From positions 133,009 through 152,776 of the forward strand of contig FN649754.1 of NCBI GenBank assembly GCA_000310025.1: a stretch of DNA of 19,768 nt, written 5' to 3'. Position 1 is the first letter of the stretch; each line of letters opens with the position of its first letter. A model generated the notes under the pieces. That model did no database searches. It worked only from the letters and a program-made list of their open reading frames with translations, and had not been told where the DNA came from. Shown here one piece after another: positions 10,701 through 15,997 of the stretch. A program made the translations under genes and the position numbers. This stretch comes from Ectocarpus siliculosus (taxonomy: Eukaryota > Sar > Phaeophyceae > Ectocarpales > Ectocarpaceae).

Positions 10701-11118
10701 TGCTACGTGGGTGCAGCACACGCGCTTATTTTGCGCTGGCCCACTGATGGATCCACCTCTTGAACTACTGTACAAGGCTGCTGCTGCCATTATTGCCAAA
10801 GGTCGTTCGTCCGTCCTTCGCCAGCCGCCGGGGGTCTTGCAAAGAAGGCAACAACAACAACACAACGCTCACCGGTTCAGCCAACATGTCGACCACCCGC
10901 TGGTGGAGCTGGAGCTCGAACTTCTCGAAGCTCTCGGTGGACAGCTCCCTCGCCAGCCGCTCAACGCATACCGTCAGCCTCTCCGCGGCATCCGCTCTCG
11001 CGCTGCGGTCGGTCTCCTGCCTGAGCACCGTGAGGCACGACTCCCACGCCAGCAGCTTCTCATCGGTGATGAGGTCGAACACATAGGTCGTGCCGGGGTC
11101 CCACGATGGCGGGTCCAT
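1..11118 (-). CDS. TOR: TOR (target of rapamycin) kinase, N-terminal HEAT region, split gene, 3' part beyond window
   Basis: TOR is the PIKK-family Ser/Thr kinase that couples nutrients to growth; its N-terminal HEAT solenoid binds the Raptor/Rictor-type partners. Exons on the minus strand are 10873-11118, 8578-8724, 7188-7274, 6404-6550, 4736-4815, 4150-4323, 2863-2982, 1564-1725 and 811-976, then less certainly 306-361, 119-181 and 1-34. The joined product follows the order of the TOR HEAT array: helix pairs ending in ALG, then RKLAACLVLREL, LRETAAEALTMCL, the HGSILMAGPML segment, the TLLPQLALYSP segment, YKALGKLTLALG, and an AMECLANITQALG...NGLSE block. These match the known order in animal, plant and fungal TOR. 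Exons 1-9 join in phase at every border. The FAT, FRB and kinase domains lie off the left edge. Identity rests on motif order by eye. The introns are heavily loaded with repeats and transposons, so pseudogenization is possible, but no exon of 1-9 carries a stop. Confidence 0.85.
119..181 (-). CDS. TOR: TOR, probable exon 11
   Basis: 21 codons in phase 0 between acceptor TGCCTCCAG and donor GAG|GTGAGG, reading MIATLRVLSETLPSHTIQVQ and then E. The pattern (I/L)A-L-x-x-L followed by a loop resembles the TOR segment that follows its disordered insertion. The Met is internal, not a start. The helix normally found between exons 10 and 11 is not seen, so an exon may be missed or the loop may be short here. 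Confidence 0.5.
306..361 (-). CDS. TOR: TOR, probable exon 10
   Basis: 18 codons plus two leading bases, reading SLVLILIAPRDEFLRNFE, between an acceptor ending CGACGTAG and donor GAG|GTAAAA. The peptide fits the TOR stretch right after the GLS motif of exon 9. Its entry phase needs one leftover base, but the best exon 9 donor (GTGAGT) leaves none. A weaker donor four bases further on (GTCGAC) would restore the frame. Border uncertain. Confidence 0.45.
508..600 (+). repeat. Dispersed repeat, copy 1
   Basis: This stretch (…CGTCAGTTGGACCGGTACGG… through GAAACCGGAACGG to GTGAACATGAACAAC) recurs in diverged form at about 16469-16575, in the same orientation, next to the right end of the large DNA transposon. 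Family unknown. It lies in intron 9 of the TOR gene. Confidence 0.5.
578..775. repeat. ACA/CAC/CAA-rich simple repeat
   Basis: Nearly uninterrupted CAA, CAC and ACA triplets. On the strand of the TOR gene this is a GT/TTG-rich tract that follows the exon 9 donor by about 30 bp. Apparent Asn/His/Thr/Gln-rich open frames here are low-complexity artefacts. Confidence 0.85.
811..976 (-). CDS. TOR: TOR exon 9
   Basis: One leading base plus 55 codons between acceptor TTTTCGGTTCAG and donor AGG|GTGAGT. It begins with a charged linker (DSDRDRDKEKGRGK) and continues AMECLANITQALGELLAPFM to SNGLSER. The last part matches the TOR HEAT unit with the pattern CxxxLAxAxG…LLxxMxxxGLS. The leading G completes an AGG codon with the two bases left by exon 8. 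Confidence 0.8.
977..1563 (-). other. TOR intron 8 with A-rich / CA-rich tract
   Basis: 587-bp intron. Positions about 1196-1440 are rich in CAA, CAG and A runs, including an A run at about 1361-1379. No gene or element was recognised in it. Confidence 0.6.
1564..1725 (-). CDS. TOR: TOR exon 8
   Basis: One leading base, 53 codons and two trailing bases. Reading CDQSASAYKALGKLTLALGV, then a helix pair, then EAEQGPAPIPPRRG. The first part matches the AFxALGxxxxALG element of TOR HEAT repeats. The donor is AAG|GTGAAT. I chose acceptor GACGATAG because it alone gives the phase set by exon 7; a second AG ten bases downstream (GATCAG) would be out of phase. The pyrimidine tract is weak. Confidence 0.75.
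1726..2862 (-). other. TOR intron 7 with degenerate ~45-bp repeats and a MITE
   Basis: 1137-bp intron. From about 1758 to 2092 there are diverged repeats of about 45 bp built on (T)GAAACGCAAGCAACGG and …CATCGGACGTAC…. The inverted-repeat element at 2262-2474 is listed separately. The remainder, 2477-2862, shows nothing I can name. Confidence 0.55.
2262..2474. mobile_element. MITE of the pogo-linked family, copy 1
   Basis: 213-bp element with terminal inverted repeats and TA on both sides (2260-2261 and 2475-2476). The right end, read inward, is CCGTGACACAAGATAACACA followed by CCCCCTGGACCGACTTTCAA; the left end is a diverged match. It has no coding capacity. Its interior, on the opposite strand, contains the block GCATCCTCTTCGTCGTGG shared with the copies at 7749 and 8298. 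It lies in TOR intron 7. Confidence 0.85.
2863..2982 (-). CDS. TOR: TOR exon 7
   Basis: One leading base, 39 codons and two trailing bases, reading CVKLSVTTLLPQLALYSPLD, then FSRKYLIDTLEYLYASCQS. This matches the VRRxxITLLPxLAxFxPExF…YL HEAT unit of TOR. Acceptor GGCTCCCAG and donor GCAG|GTGTGT. The leading G completes the Arg codon begun by exon 6, and the trailing AG is completed by exon 8. The acceptor abuts the 59-bp minisatellite. Confidence 0.85.
2983..3535. repeat. 59-bp minisatellite at the exon 7 acceptor
   Basis: A degenerate first unit (2983-3060) is followed by eight units of 59 bp (one of about 57-58 bp) at 3061-3535, with only a few substitutions between units. On the plus strand each unit includes GACAGGGATACAAGGCTGAG and AGTTAGCAGTAGGAGTGAGG. 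On the strand of the TOR gene each unit reads TGCTAAC, then a pyrimidine-rich stretch, then GTCACAG, which is the layout of a 3' splice site. The first unit overlaps the true intron end. Further decayed copies of the same motif appear at about 3868-3990. Confidence 0.9.
3589..3696. repeat. Interstitial telomere tract flanked by 29-bp direct repeats
   Basis: About six TTAGGG units (3617-3655) are bracketed by two identical 29-bp copies of a sequence beginning TAGAGTTAGGATGTACACTT, at 3589-3617 and 3668-3696. TTAGGG is the telomere repeat of brown algae. The tract lies inside TOR intron 6 rather than at a chromosome end. Confidence 0.85.
3697..4149 (-). other. Rest of TOR intron 6, with a decayed copy of the exon 6 donor border
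   Basis: 3697-3867 holds nothing recognised. 3868-3990 contains decayed relatives of the 59-bp minisatellite unit (GGTCTGTGACAGGGACACAA…). 4083-4126 is a second, diverged copy of the exon 6 end and its splice donor (the segment at about 4138-4180). In the copy the donor GTGCGT has become GTTCGT. Confidence 0.6.
4150..4323 (-). CDS. TOR: TOR exon 6
   Basis: One leading base, 57 codons and two trailing bases. It reads RYIVFQQLREGFSKPTEANV, then HGSILMAGPMLEHGGNFMMP, then RFDEICAAVMGLKDNRS. This corresponds to the W(Y)xxxxxEAExGF…xxIHGxLLxLxEL region of TOR, a distinctive block of the family. The leading G completes the Trp codon from exon 5. Acceptor TTTTAACAG, donor CCG|GTGCGT. Confidence 0.88.
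4324..4735 (-). other. TOR intron 5 with CAA/CAG triplet repeats
   Basis: 412-bp intron. Positions about 4485-4580 and 4650-4722 are CAA, ACA and CAG triplets, including a (CAG)n run at about 4690-4712. No element or gene seen. Confidence 0.7.
4736..4815 (-). CDS. TOR: TOR exon 5
   Basis: 26 codons plus two trailing bases, reading LRETAAEALTMCLAMSARRR, then NMLNLN. This matches the (I/V)RExAxxALRACL motif that follows the fourth HEAT unit of TOR. Acceptor TTTTTCGACAG, donor TTG|GTGAGC. The trailing TG joins the leading G of exon 6 to give Trp, as expected for the W(Y/R) position in TOR. Confidence 0.85.
4816..4992. repeat. ~77-bp tandem repeat including the exon 5 acceptor
   Basis: Two 77-bp units (about 4838-4992, anchored by ACAGAAAG at 4846 and 4923) extend a pattern that begins at the true acceptor. 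On the gene strand the acceptor is CGCGTTTTTCGACAG; about 152 bp upstream of it a related CCGCATTTTCCACAG occurs at the equivalent place two units away. The unit in between has lost the AG at that spot. Confidence 0.65.
5026..5402. repeat. Two diverged copies of a dispersed repeat
   Basis: 5026-5143 and 5249-5402 share GCCGG…CTCCCAC…CCTTCGACT…ATCTCGAACT…GTAGT…TCTTTGAT. The second copy is interrupted by a T23 run (5285-5307). A third copy lies at 11830-11932. No coding content or ends recognised. They lie in TOR intron 4. Confidence 0.5.
5403..5799 (-). other. Middle of TOR intron 4
   Basis: 5403-5690 shows no feature I can name. 5693-5735 is an outlying copy of the exon 4 end and its donor: on the gene strand it reads TGTGCACGGAAACATGGAAA then AG|GTAACG, so the GT is intact. 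The true exon has GTGCACGGAGACATCGAAAA then G|GTACAG. Confidence 0.55.
5800..6075. repeat. 105-bp tandem repeat carrying MITE core sequence
   Basis: About 2.6 copies with a period of 104-105 bp, anchored by GGCGAAGAGA/GGCGGAGAGA at 5811, 5916 and 6020. Each unit contains CACCCCCTCTAGACCGACTT followed by TCAAAGCT, closely matching the inner terminal sequence of the MITE family (CACCCCCTGGACCGATTTTC, then AAAGCT). Each also has a run of CCGTA pentamers. Confidence 0.85.
6113..6403. repeat. Tandem copies of the exon 4 / intron 4 border
   Basis: Segments at about 6113-6185 and 6241-6306 repeat the sequence around the exon 4 donor (6373-6436). On the gene strand the true border is GACATCGAAAAG|GTACAGG. 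The copies read GACACCGGAAAG|ATACAGG and GACACCGGAAAG|CTACAGA, so both have lost the donor GT. Period about 130 bp. Confidence 0.7.
6404..6550 (-). CDS. TOR: TOR exon 4
   Basis: 49 codons in phase 0: WLKEENWHRKLAACLVLREL, then AQKAPSWVYGSMHDIIPHIV, then KAVHGDIEK. The pattern EWL…(R/E)xRxxAAxLVLxELAxxxPT…F is a hallmark of the third and fourth TOR HEAT units. Acceptor GGTAACAG, donor AAG|GTACAG. Both ends of this exon are tandemly copied into the neighbouring introns. Confidence 0.9.
6551..6960. repeat. Degenerate tandem copies of the 5' part of exon 4
   Basis: Two further copies of the acceptor and start of exon 4 lie upstream in intron 3. Copy 2, about 6694-6780, keeps an intact acceptor (GATAACAG|TGG) and, one base out of phase, codes for ANSHRDLAACLVL beside the real NWHRKLAACLVL. 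Copy 3, about 6880-6960, is badly decayed. Spacing is about 197 and 186 bp. The flanking TAGATTGCGTAGAT words are repeated too. Confidence 0.75.
6961..7187 (-). other. Start of TOR intron 3
   Basis: Contains a short tandem duplication: a segment of about 50 bp, CCAATACCAACTCATCCTAG onward through AAGGATTTACTGTGTTTATA, occurs at about 7039-7087 and again at about 7088-7133. Nothing else recognised. Confidence 0.6.
7188..7274 (-). CDS. TOR: TOR exon 3
   Basis: 29 codons in phase 0: VAKALGYMARTSISSSSEYV, then ENEISQALQ. This matches the ASKALGRLA…xYVExEVxRALEWL segment of TOR; the following W-L is supplied by exon 4. Acceptor GTTCAACAG, donor CAG|GTGAGA. Confidence 0.85.
7257..7575. repeat. 77-80-bp tandem repeat of the exon 3 acceptor and first codons
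   Basis: Four units anchored by CCCTAG at 7257, 7335, 7415 and 7492. On the gene strand every unit contains CGTTCAACAG or CGCGTTCAACAG followed by six codons. The true exon reads VAKALG; the copies read FAKALG, FAKALG and LAKALG. All four acceptors are intact. Units also carry GT-rich or G-rich segments (G10 at about 7302-7311). Confidence 0.88.
7560..7670 (+). repeat. Dispersed repeat, copy at TOR intron 2
   Basis: Shares GACCACG.GTC.TCGAGAGGACGGAGC and CACCGATGGCCA with 18061-18180, same orientation. It directly follows the exon 3 border array, and the segment before the second copy also ends in a GTACTC…GCATGCC-like stretch. Family unknown. Confidence 0.6.
7749..7974. mobile_element. MITE of the pogo-linked family, copy 2
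   Basis: 226-bp element. Read inward, the right end is CCGTAGGTTGCATAAAATAT, then CACACCCCCTGGACCGATTT; the left end is CCGCAGGTTGCGTTAGATGT, then the same C-rich block. TA flanks the right end (7975-7976); the left flank is TG, probably a mutated TA. The interior carries GGCATCCTCTTCGTCGTGG as in copies 1 and 3. Located in TOR intron 2. Confidence 0.85.
8298..8533. mobile_element. MITE of the pogo-linked family, copy 3
   Basis: 236-bp element flanked by TA on both sides (8296-8297, 8534-8535). Left end CCGTAGGTGACATGACACAC, then AAGATATCACACCCCCTGG; the right end is its inverted match. The interior shares GGCGTCCTCTTCGTCGTGG with the others. It ends 44 bp from the exon 2 splice donor, in intron 2. 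Confidence 0.87.
8578..8724 (-). CDS. TOR: TOR exon 2
   Basis: 49 codons in phase 0: ELAKKLGAVAAIYALVGTAS, then MQAEATKKKFSLHLSYTLET, then SKNYELLNE. It aligns with the TOR N-terminal block xxxERxGGIxAIxxLIG…RFxxYLxxxL. Acceptor CGTTTGGCAG, donor GAG|GTGAGA. Joining to exons 1 and 3 is in frame and leaves no gap relative to the family. Confidence 0.88.
8859..8944 (+). tRNA. tRNA-Ser (anticodon TGA), organelle-like
   Basis: A full class II cloverleaf can be folded. The 7-bp acceptor stem is GGACAAA (8859-8865) with TTTGTCC (8937-8943). The D stem is GTC/GGC (8868-8870, 8882-8884). The anticodon loop is TTTGAAA (8891-8897) with TGA at 8893-8895. The long variable arm has a GTAG/CTAC stem (about 8904-8918). 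The T arm is GTGGG-TTCGAAT-CCCTC with one mismatch; G8944 is the discriminator. There is no intron and no encoded CCA. The sequence and the AT-rich upstream flank (8828-8857) look like plastid or mitochondrial tRNA-Ser, so this is probably organelle DNA inserted into TOR intron 1, and may not be expressed. Confidence 0.85.
8945..10872 (-). other. Remainder of TOR intron 1
   Basis: About 1.9 kb with no gene recognised. 8945-9030 may belong to the organelle-like insert. Notable pieces are an 18-base C run at 9780-9797, a GA run at about 10402-10418, and GT/CA-rich patches. Open frames here lack any recognisable motif. Confidence 0.5.
10873..11118 (-). CDS. TOR: TOR exon 1 with start codon
   Basis: 82 codons from ATG at 11118 to donor CCG|GTGAGC. 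It begins MDPPSWDPGTTYVFDLITDE. The helix pair DAAERLTVCVERLARELSTE, then SFEKFELQLHQRVVDMLAEP, matches the first TOR HEAT unit (AAxxLxxxVxxxxREMSxExFxxFxxxLxxxIxxLV). I chose this ATG because the in-frame codons upstream (an open stretch with six consecutive Cys codons) contain no ATG. Translation starts about 860 bp from the left end of the DNA transposon. Confidence 0.88.
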
Positions 11119-11983
11119 GACACAGAAGTAGCAGCAGCAGCAGCACGGCAAGCGGCGCACTCCCCCTTCCAGCGGCGTCTCTCTATCACGCGAGGTCACG
11201 CGTGTTGTGTATATTGTTGGACGTGTCAATCAAGCCCAGGGGAAGGGGACACGCAGATAGCAGAATATATCTCTCGTTTTGTATGTGAAGCTGATCGTCG
11301 TGGTATCCCTCCCTCTTCGGCGGAGATACAGGACAGAGGAATAAGCCCCGGTGTCCTGGTGGCGATGGACTATCGGCGCAGATATTTTTTGCTTCTGCTT
11401 CAGCACCCTATCTACGTAGGTTGGTGTGCGGTGATGCGACGTGTCTCTCAGTGGTGAATGAGCGCGGGGGTAGAAGTAATAGCAATTTGTTCACGAGATC
11501 TCCACTTTTCTCTTCTGACTCTTACTGCTGTGGTTGCTTGCCAACACGGCAACAAACAAAACGTCGGTGTCCGAAAACACCGCATATAGGCATATATGCA
11601 TGTTTCCGAGATTTCTCGTATCTACATATCTTTCTCACACAAGCTACGCATGGCACAATCAAGTCGGCCCATCCATCGACAGCAGCAAGTAGCATCATCG
11701 CAGAGTGAACGTGGACGCGTTGCGTTGGCGCGTCTTACTCCTGCTGAGTTGGATCTGGGTGCACGGATCACTACTCTGTGGGGTGTATTTGCCCGCAGTG
11801 CTGGCTCGAAATAAGTCCAGTACAGTACCCAGCCGGTTTCCCTCCACTCACTGAAAAGACTCCACACATCCCGTTCGACTGTGGGTATATCTCGAATGGG
11901 TAGTCTTTCTGTGTGTGTTTTTATTATTCCTTAATCCCTGGGTGGACTTCACGTATGTACCGCTGTATGCTCATGTACAACTA
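11119..11983. other. Upstream region of the TOR gene
   Basis: 865 bp between the TOR start codon and the DNA transposon. It should hold the TOR 5' UTR and promoter. I see no clear TATA box or initiator at a convincing place. It includes a palindrome-rich patch (GCATATAGGCATATATGC, 11582-11599) and a dispersed repeat at 11830-11932. Confidence 0.5.
11830..11932 (+). repeat. Dispersed repeat, third copy
   Basis: AGCCGGTTTCCCTCCACTCA…CGTTCGACTGTGGG…ATCTCGAATGGGTAGTCTTT…GTGTGTGTTTTTAT matches 5026-5143 and 5249-5402 in the same orientation. Confidence 0.5.
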
Positions 11984-12008
11984 CCGTAGGTTGCATAAGA
12001 TATCACAC

Positions 12009-12210
12009 TTTCATTAGATACCACACCCCCTCAGAAAACGTACACAATACCACACCGGTGTGCTATTTTTTTCAGCCCCCCAAAAAACGTCATTTTATCA
12101 CACGGTGACATAAGATACCACACCCCCTGAAGTTGGGCCGCATTAAATCGACGGAGCCCCTGCTTATCACACGGTGTGACAACGTGAGGACAGAGATCAC
12201 GACCACGCCA
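12009..12210 (+). other. Left subterminal region of the transposon
   Basis: Contains repeated short words of the terminal sequence: AGATACCACACCCCCT at about 12016 and 12113, ATACCACACCGGTGTG at 12047-12062, and TTATCACACGG at about 12096 and 12163. They mirror words near the right end and are candidate transposase-binding sites. Confidence 0.55.
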
Positions 12211-12457
12211 CCTGCTCGCAAGAGCCATGGAGGCGGACAATGTCGTGGAGGGTGGTGCAGTTAGCAACCCTGCTGAAAGCCCCGCGGCTCGAGCAGCCCC
12301 ACGTTCCCCCGGGGCGGGTGGAAAGAAGGACGCTATGGAGCGTGGGGCCGCCGCTGGAGTCTTACCCACTGCAGTCTGAGCCGCGGGGCTTTCAGCAGGG
12401 TTGCTAACTGCACCACCCTCCACGACATTGTCCGCCTCCATGGCTCTTGCGAGCAGG
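12211..12457. repeat. Perfect 80-bp inverted repeat, 87-base spacer
   Basis: Arms 12211-12290 and 12378-12457 are exact reverse complements. The left arm contains an ATG (12227) in CCATGG and the codons MEADNVVEGGAVSNPAESPA. The right arm contains the mirrored CCATGG with the ATG at 12440. The spacer has a further short complementary pair (GCCCCACG / CGTGGGGC). A transcript across it would form a long hairpin. Confidence 0.95.
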
Positions 12458-12862
12458 ACGACTCCCTCAGCAGCCGCACATGACACCGCACGTACTGCTG
12501 AGGCCCGCTCAATAGAATCTACTGCTACTGAGACTCCCACAGCACCGGCTGCGCCTGCCACCGCGGGTGCCGCTGAAACCTGCGAAGCAGAACCTACTGC
12601 TGAGAATCCCGCAGCACCCACACCCACACCCGAAAAGGCAGCTCTCCCGCCAACCACCAACACCCTGAGCGCGGCTACTGCTGAGAACCCTGCAGCAGCA
12701 CCGCGCTGCGGAGAACCATCGTGCACCAACAAGCCCTTGTGGGCAGAGCCAGGGAAGGATATGCCGGAGTTTTGCGGTAGGCATGCGAAGTCTGGCGACG
12801 TCTACATCAAAATAAGGTGTGCGCAGAGCGTCTTGCAGTTTGCAGCACATGGGTGTTTGTGA
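12227..12862 (+). CDS. EsV-1-7 motif protein inside the transposon (broken or spliced)
   Basis: One reading frame runs from ATG 12227, is cut by TGA at 12377-12379, and continues open (next ATG 12440) to TGA at 12862. The N-terminal part is an Ala/Thr/Pro/Glu-rich linker. Near the end is RCGEPSCTNKPLWAEPGKDM, then PEFCGRHAKSGDVYIKIRC. The cysteines and histidine at 12707, 12722, 12773 and 12782 have the exact spacing C-X4-C-X16-C-X2-H of the EsV-1-7 repeat. That is a presumed zinc-binding motif expanded in brown algae (for example the developmental protein IMMEDIATE UPRIGHT) and first named from an Ectocarpus virus. Only one repeat is present. A donor AAG|GTGTGC at 12817 would end the exon in phase with the acceptor at 13410, linking it to the transposase. 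Function unknown. Confidence 0.7.
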
Positions 12863-13410
12863 GGATTCTGATGGCTCAAGCAAACCAAAGAACATGCCAC
12901 GCCTGATTGCCTGATCGATAACCAGATCGAAAAAATAATGGGATTTTGACGTCGTGTCGTCGCGCTCGCCTCACTGTACATCGGCATGTACACACTACAT
13001 TTACATGTAGTTCATATATTCTGGTGTGGGCGAAATGTTTACTGGATTGTTTTTTTCACACACACGACACGTTTCCGCATACCGTTTTTTGTGTTTGTGA
13101 TGTTTCGGTAGGAAGACTGCGAAACCCGTACCCAACACGTGCAAATATGTAAACATAACCTCGACAGCAGTTCGTGCCTGTTTGTGTGAGATACGAAATA
13201 GGTGCCGTCAGCTGCTCACCCTCTGTACCTTGCAAGCGTGGACGCCATGACTCTCAACCTGGTGGCCGTTGTCAGAGCTACCCGCTAGCCATCGTATTTT
13301 TGGTACGTTTGCCTGATGGTCGTCGGAGCGAGCGCATTGTTACAGATACTGCACTTAACGACGCGTATGCTACATGTTTTGTTGCTTCCTCGAACTCATT
13401 CGCTTTTCAG
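12817..13410 (+). other. Probable intron between the EsV-1-7 exon and the transposase exon
   Basis: The acceptor CTCATTCGCTTTTCAG|G (ending 13410) is strong, with a good pyrimidine tract. The donor AAG|GTGTGC at 12817 is fair. Both borders are phase 2, so AG + G gives Arg. The 594 bp between them have no motif of note. If the intron is not used, the upstream frame ends at 12862. Confidence 0.45.
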
Positions 13411-15612
13411 GAACGTGCACCTGCCTGAAGCACCGACGACAGCAGCCGCAGCGGCACCCGTCGGCGACGCCATGTTTCCTGGAGAGTCAGAGGAGTGGAC
13501 AGATGGTTTCGGTGGGCGTCTCGACGGCACGCCGGCCGAGGGCAAGGGCAAGGGCAAGAGGAAAAGACAGCCGCTGGAATTGGAGCCACCAAACTTCCCC
13601 ATTAAGTTTGGTGAAGTTGTGGTGGCCAGAAACGCAAGCGGTACGATTTGGAATTCAAAGTAAACGCCACTAAGTACGCGACCATGCAAAGCCCGGGGGC
13701 GCAGGGGCCAAATGGAACCATCGGTGTGTCGTATGCGCAACGAGTGCTTGGGATTCCCGAGAAGATCACACTCTCTGCGTGGATAAAAGACAGATCAAAG
13801 TACGAGAAGCAGCTGGAACAGGTAGACCAGCTCGGGGCCAAACGCAAGAAAAAAGCCCGGAGCGTGAAGTCGTTCAACACGGGGAGGGTTAGGTCAAACG
13901 CTGAGGCCGAGCTCGAACTTCTCGACTGGATCAACGATGTTCGTTCGGAAGCCATCTCTGCCCGCGTCTCTACAAGGATGATCAAGAACAAGGCGGTATC
14001 GCTCAACTCGCTTTGGTTCGGCCCGAGGCCTGCAGCGAACGACCTGGAGGGCAGTAGAAAGTACCGCAACAAGCAGACTCACTGGTGCAGGAGGTTCCTT
14101 AGGAAGAACCGGTTGTCATTCCGGGCGGTTACCAGGCAAGGCCAGAAACTCCCTTCCGGGTGGCCTGCGATTGCCATGAAAGCCGTCAAGGAATGGAGGG
14201 CGCTTCGTCACGGAGGAATCGGCAGTGGGGGAGGACGGAGCATGGGGGGGGGCAACGAGCAGTGCGCCTTCGAAGCCACCTCTGTTGTTCAAGGAGGAGC
14301 AGAGCTACAGCATGGATGAAACTGCTGTGTGGATGGAGCCCGCTCTCACGTCGACCGTGGCGGTGAGTTCAATAGTGTTGCTTCGAGTCATGTGCCTGTC
14401 TGGTCGTTTCTTGGCATTCCGTGCAAACAGTGGGCATTGTGATGCAATATTTCTTGCCGTACCTACTCAGTGTCCAGCCAGTAAGGCTAGACGACGTTGG
14501 TTTTGTGCTTATGCCGGGTTAGAAGTTTCTTACCATTCGCATCCACCATCGCTGTACTGCAAAACCCATACGTTACTTTGTGCGTGAAGAGCTGTCATTC
14601 TCATCTACAAAATCGACTTTTTTCGTCGCCTCTGCTTTCTCTATTGCTTTTTGCTTTTTATTTTTGTCGTTCGCAGCACACCGGTCAGAAAGAGGTGGCC
14701 ATCAAAACCGGTGGAAAGGAAAAGTTGCGGATCACTGCCGTGCTTGCAGCAAACATGAAGGGCGGCAAACTCCCGCCGCTGCTCATCTTCAAGGGTAAGC
14801 CTACGGCGCCGGGCAAAACCCCCGCTGCCAACAGCATCGAACGAGAGTTCAAGGTGGGCAAGGACAAGAAGGGGATAGTATACCCTCAGAGCGTTGTGTG
14901 CGCCGTGGACGACAAGGCGTGGCACACGCAGCGCGTCTTCAGGGATGTTTGGCTCCCCCAAGAGTGGAACCGGCGCCCGGGTCGCGAGGGGGTCCTGGGC
15001 AACTACCGTCAGCCGGACACGCTGCTATCGTGGGACGATTACACCGTGCACAAGACAGCCCTGTGCATGGAAGCGATGGACAAGTCCAACACGACGCTGT
15101 TTTTTGTCCCCGGAGGCCTAACGCCCAAGATCCAGCCTTGCGATGGACTTATCAACAAGCTGTTCAAGTCCAACATGTCCAGGCTCTCCGATGACCACAT
15201 GGCCTCCACCGACGCCGTGCGCAACGACCGCGGCTACCCGGATCCCCCATCGAGGGGATTGCTCGCGCAGTGGGTGAAGAAAGCGTGGGATGAAGTGGAC
15301 CCTGAGAGCATCCGTTCAAGCTGGAGGAAGGCTGGCATGACCCTTGCCTTCGATGGATCTGAGGACGAGGCGTGGGCCAACAAGGAGCTCAACTCCGACG
15401 CCCAAGGGAAACCACTTCGTGCAGACGGCGACGCGGCCGCTGCCGGCGTGGAGGAGGCTGGCCCATCGGAGGAGGGGGAGACGATGGCCGACTTGTTGGA
15501 GGTGTTGGAAATCGACGACGATGACAGCTCGGGAGATGGCGAAGGCAACGATGACTCGGAGGTTGAGGTCATGGCAGACTTGCCGGGGGCGGACGTTGTT
15601 TGCATAGACTGA
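13411..15612 (+). pseudogene. Pogo-type DDD transposase, two apparent frameshifts, one intron
   Basis: The product cuts and pastes the element via its terminal repeats. Parts in order: a basic, Pro-rich N-terminus (first ATG 13472); [17 protein letters not shown] leading into a helix-turn-helix with [20 protein letters not shown]; a CENP-B-type second helix-turn-helix with [17 protein letters not shown]; the catalytic core with [11 protein letters not shown] (first Asp, 14315), LLSWDDYTVHK (second Asp, 15034) and LTPKIQPCDGLINKLFK (third Asp, 15142; 35 residues between the last two); and an acidic tail (EIDDDDSSGDGEGNDD). The frame breaks at about 13630 (one base short beside an AAA) and again around a G9 run at 14244-14252 (one base extra). 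The intron is 14363-14676. Either the copy is dead or the two homopolymers are misread. The EsV-1-7 exon may be its 5' part. Confidence 0.85.
14363..14676 (+). other. Transposase intron
   Basis: 314 bp, phase 0, donor GCG|GTGAGT and acceptor TTTTTGTCGTTCGCAG|CAC with a long pyrimidine tract. Removing it joins the first catalytic block to the HTGQKEVAIKTGGKEKLRIT strand, as in DDE_1-family transposases. The intron contains stops in the flanking frame, so it must be spliced for a full product. Confidence 0.85.
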
Positions 15613-15997
15613 GGTGTCTTGTCTGGTATCTACGTACCGTAGTTGCATGCCATGGTCAAGTCAACCAAAGCTGCTATTCGAGCCAATTTGTCCTGGGTTT
15701 CATATGTTTCGGTAGTCGCTTGTCCTCTTGGTTTCTAGCTTTAGTTGATATGTAGCTGGCACTTGCTTGCGTCCTATGTGGTTCCAGCTTGAGTGGTGAA
15801 CGCAAGTCTTGCAAGTGGTTGCGTCGTCCAGGTGCCTGTGTGCTGTCGTTTTGTCGCACACAACACCGGCACAACCGCTATGAGGTATCGGTTCTACGTC
15901 TTCGTTGTGTACCTATGCGAAGAATTTCCAAAGGATACTGCGAAAATGCACGTGGGAAAGCATGTACGTGATGGAGTGGTGTGAGCCATCCTAGCTA
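15613..15997 (+). other. 3' region of the transposase gene
   Basis: 385 bp after the stop codon with no ORF of interest. At 15635-15650 TACCGTAGTTGCATGC closely resembles the element's own end plus its TA (TACCGTAGGTTGCATA), in the orientation of the left terminus. Confidence 0.5.

Noticed and set aside
10519-11457. 312-codon plus-strand ORF
   Set aside because: Antisense to TOR exon 1 and its upstream GC-rich sequence; no motif, while the minus strand gives a clear HEAT unit with a phase-matched donor.
12031-12732. 233-codon minus-strand ORF across the inverted repeat
   Set aside because: Ala/Val-rich mirror of the plus-strand Ala/Thr/Pro frame; it repeats the inverted arms and lacks the EsV-1-7 motif.
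15234-15605. Ser-rich minus-strand ORF
   Set aside because: Antisense of the acidic transposase tail.
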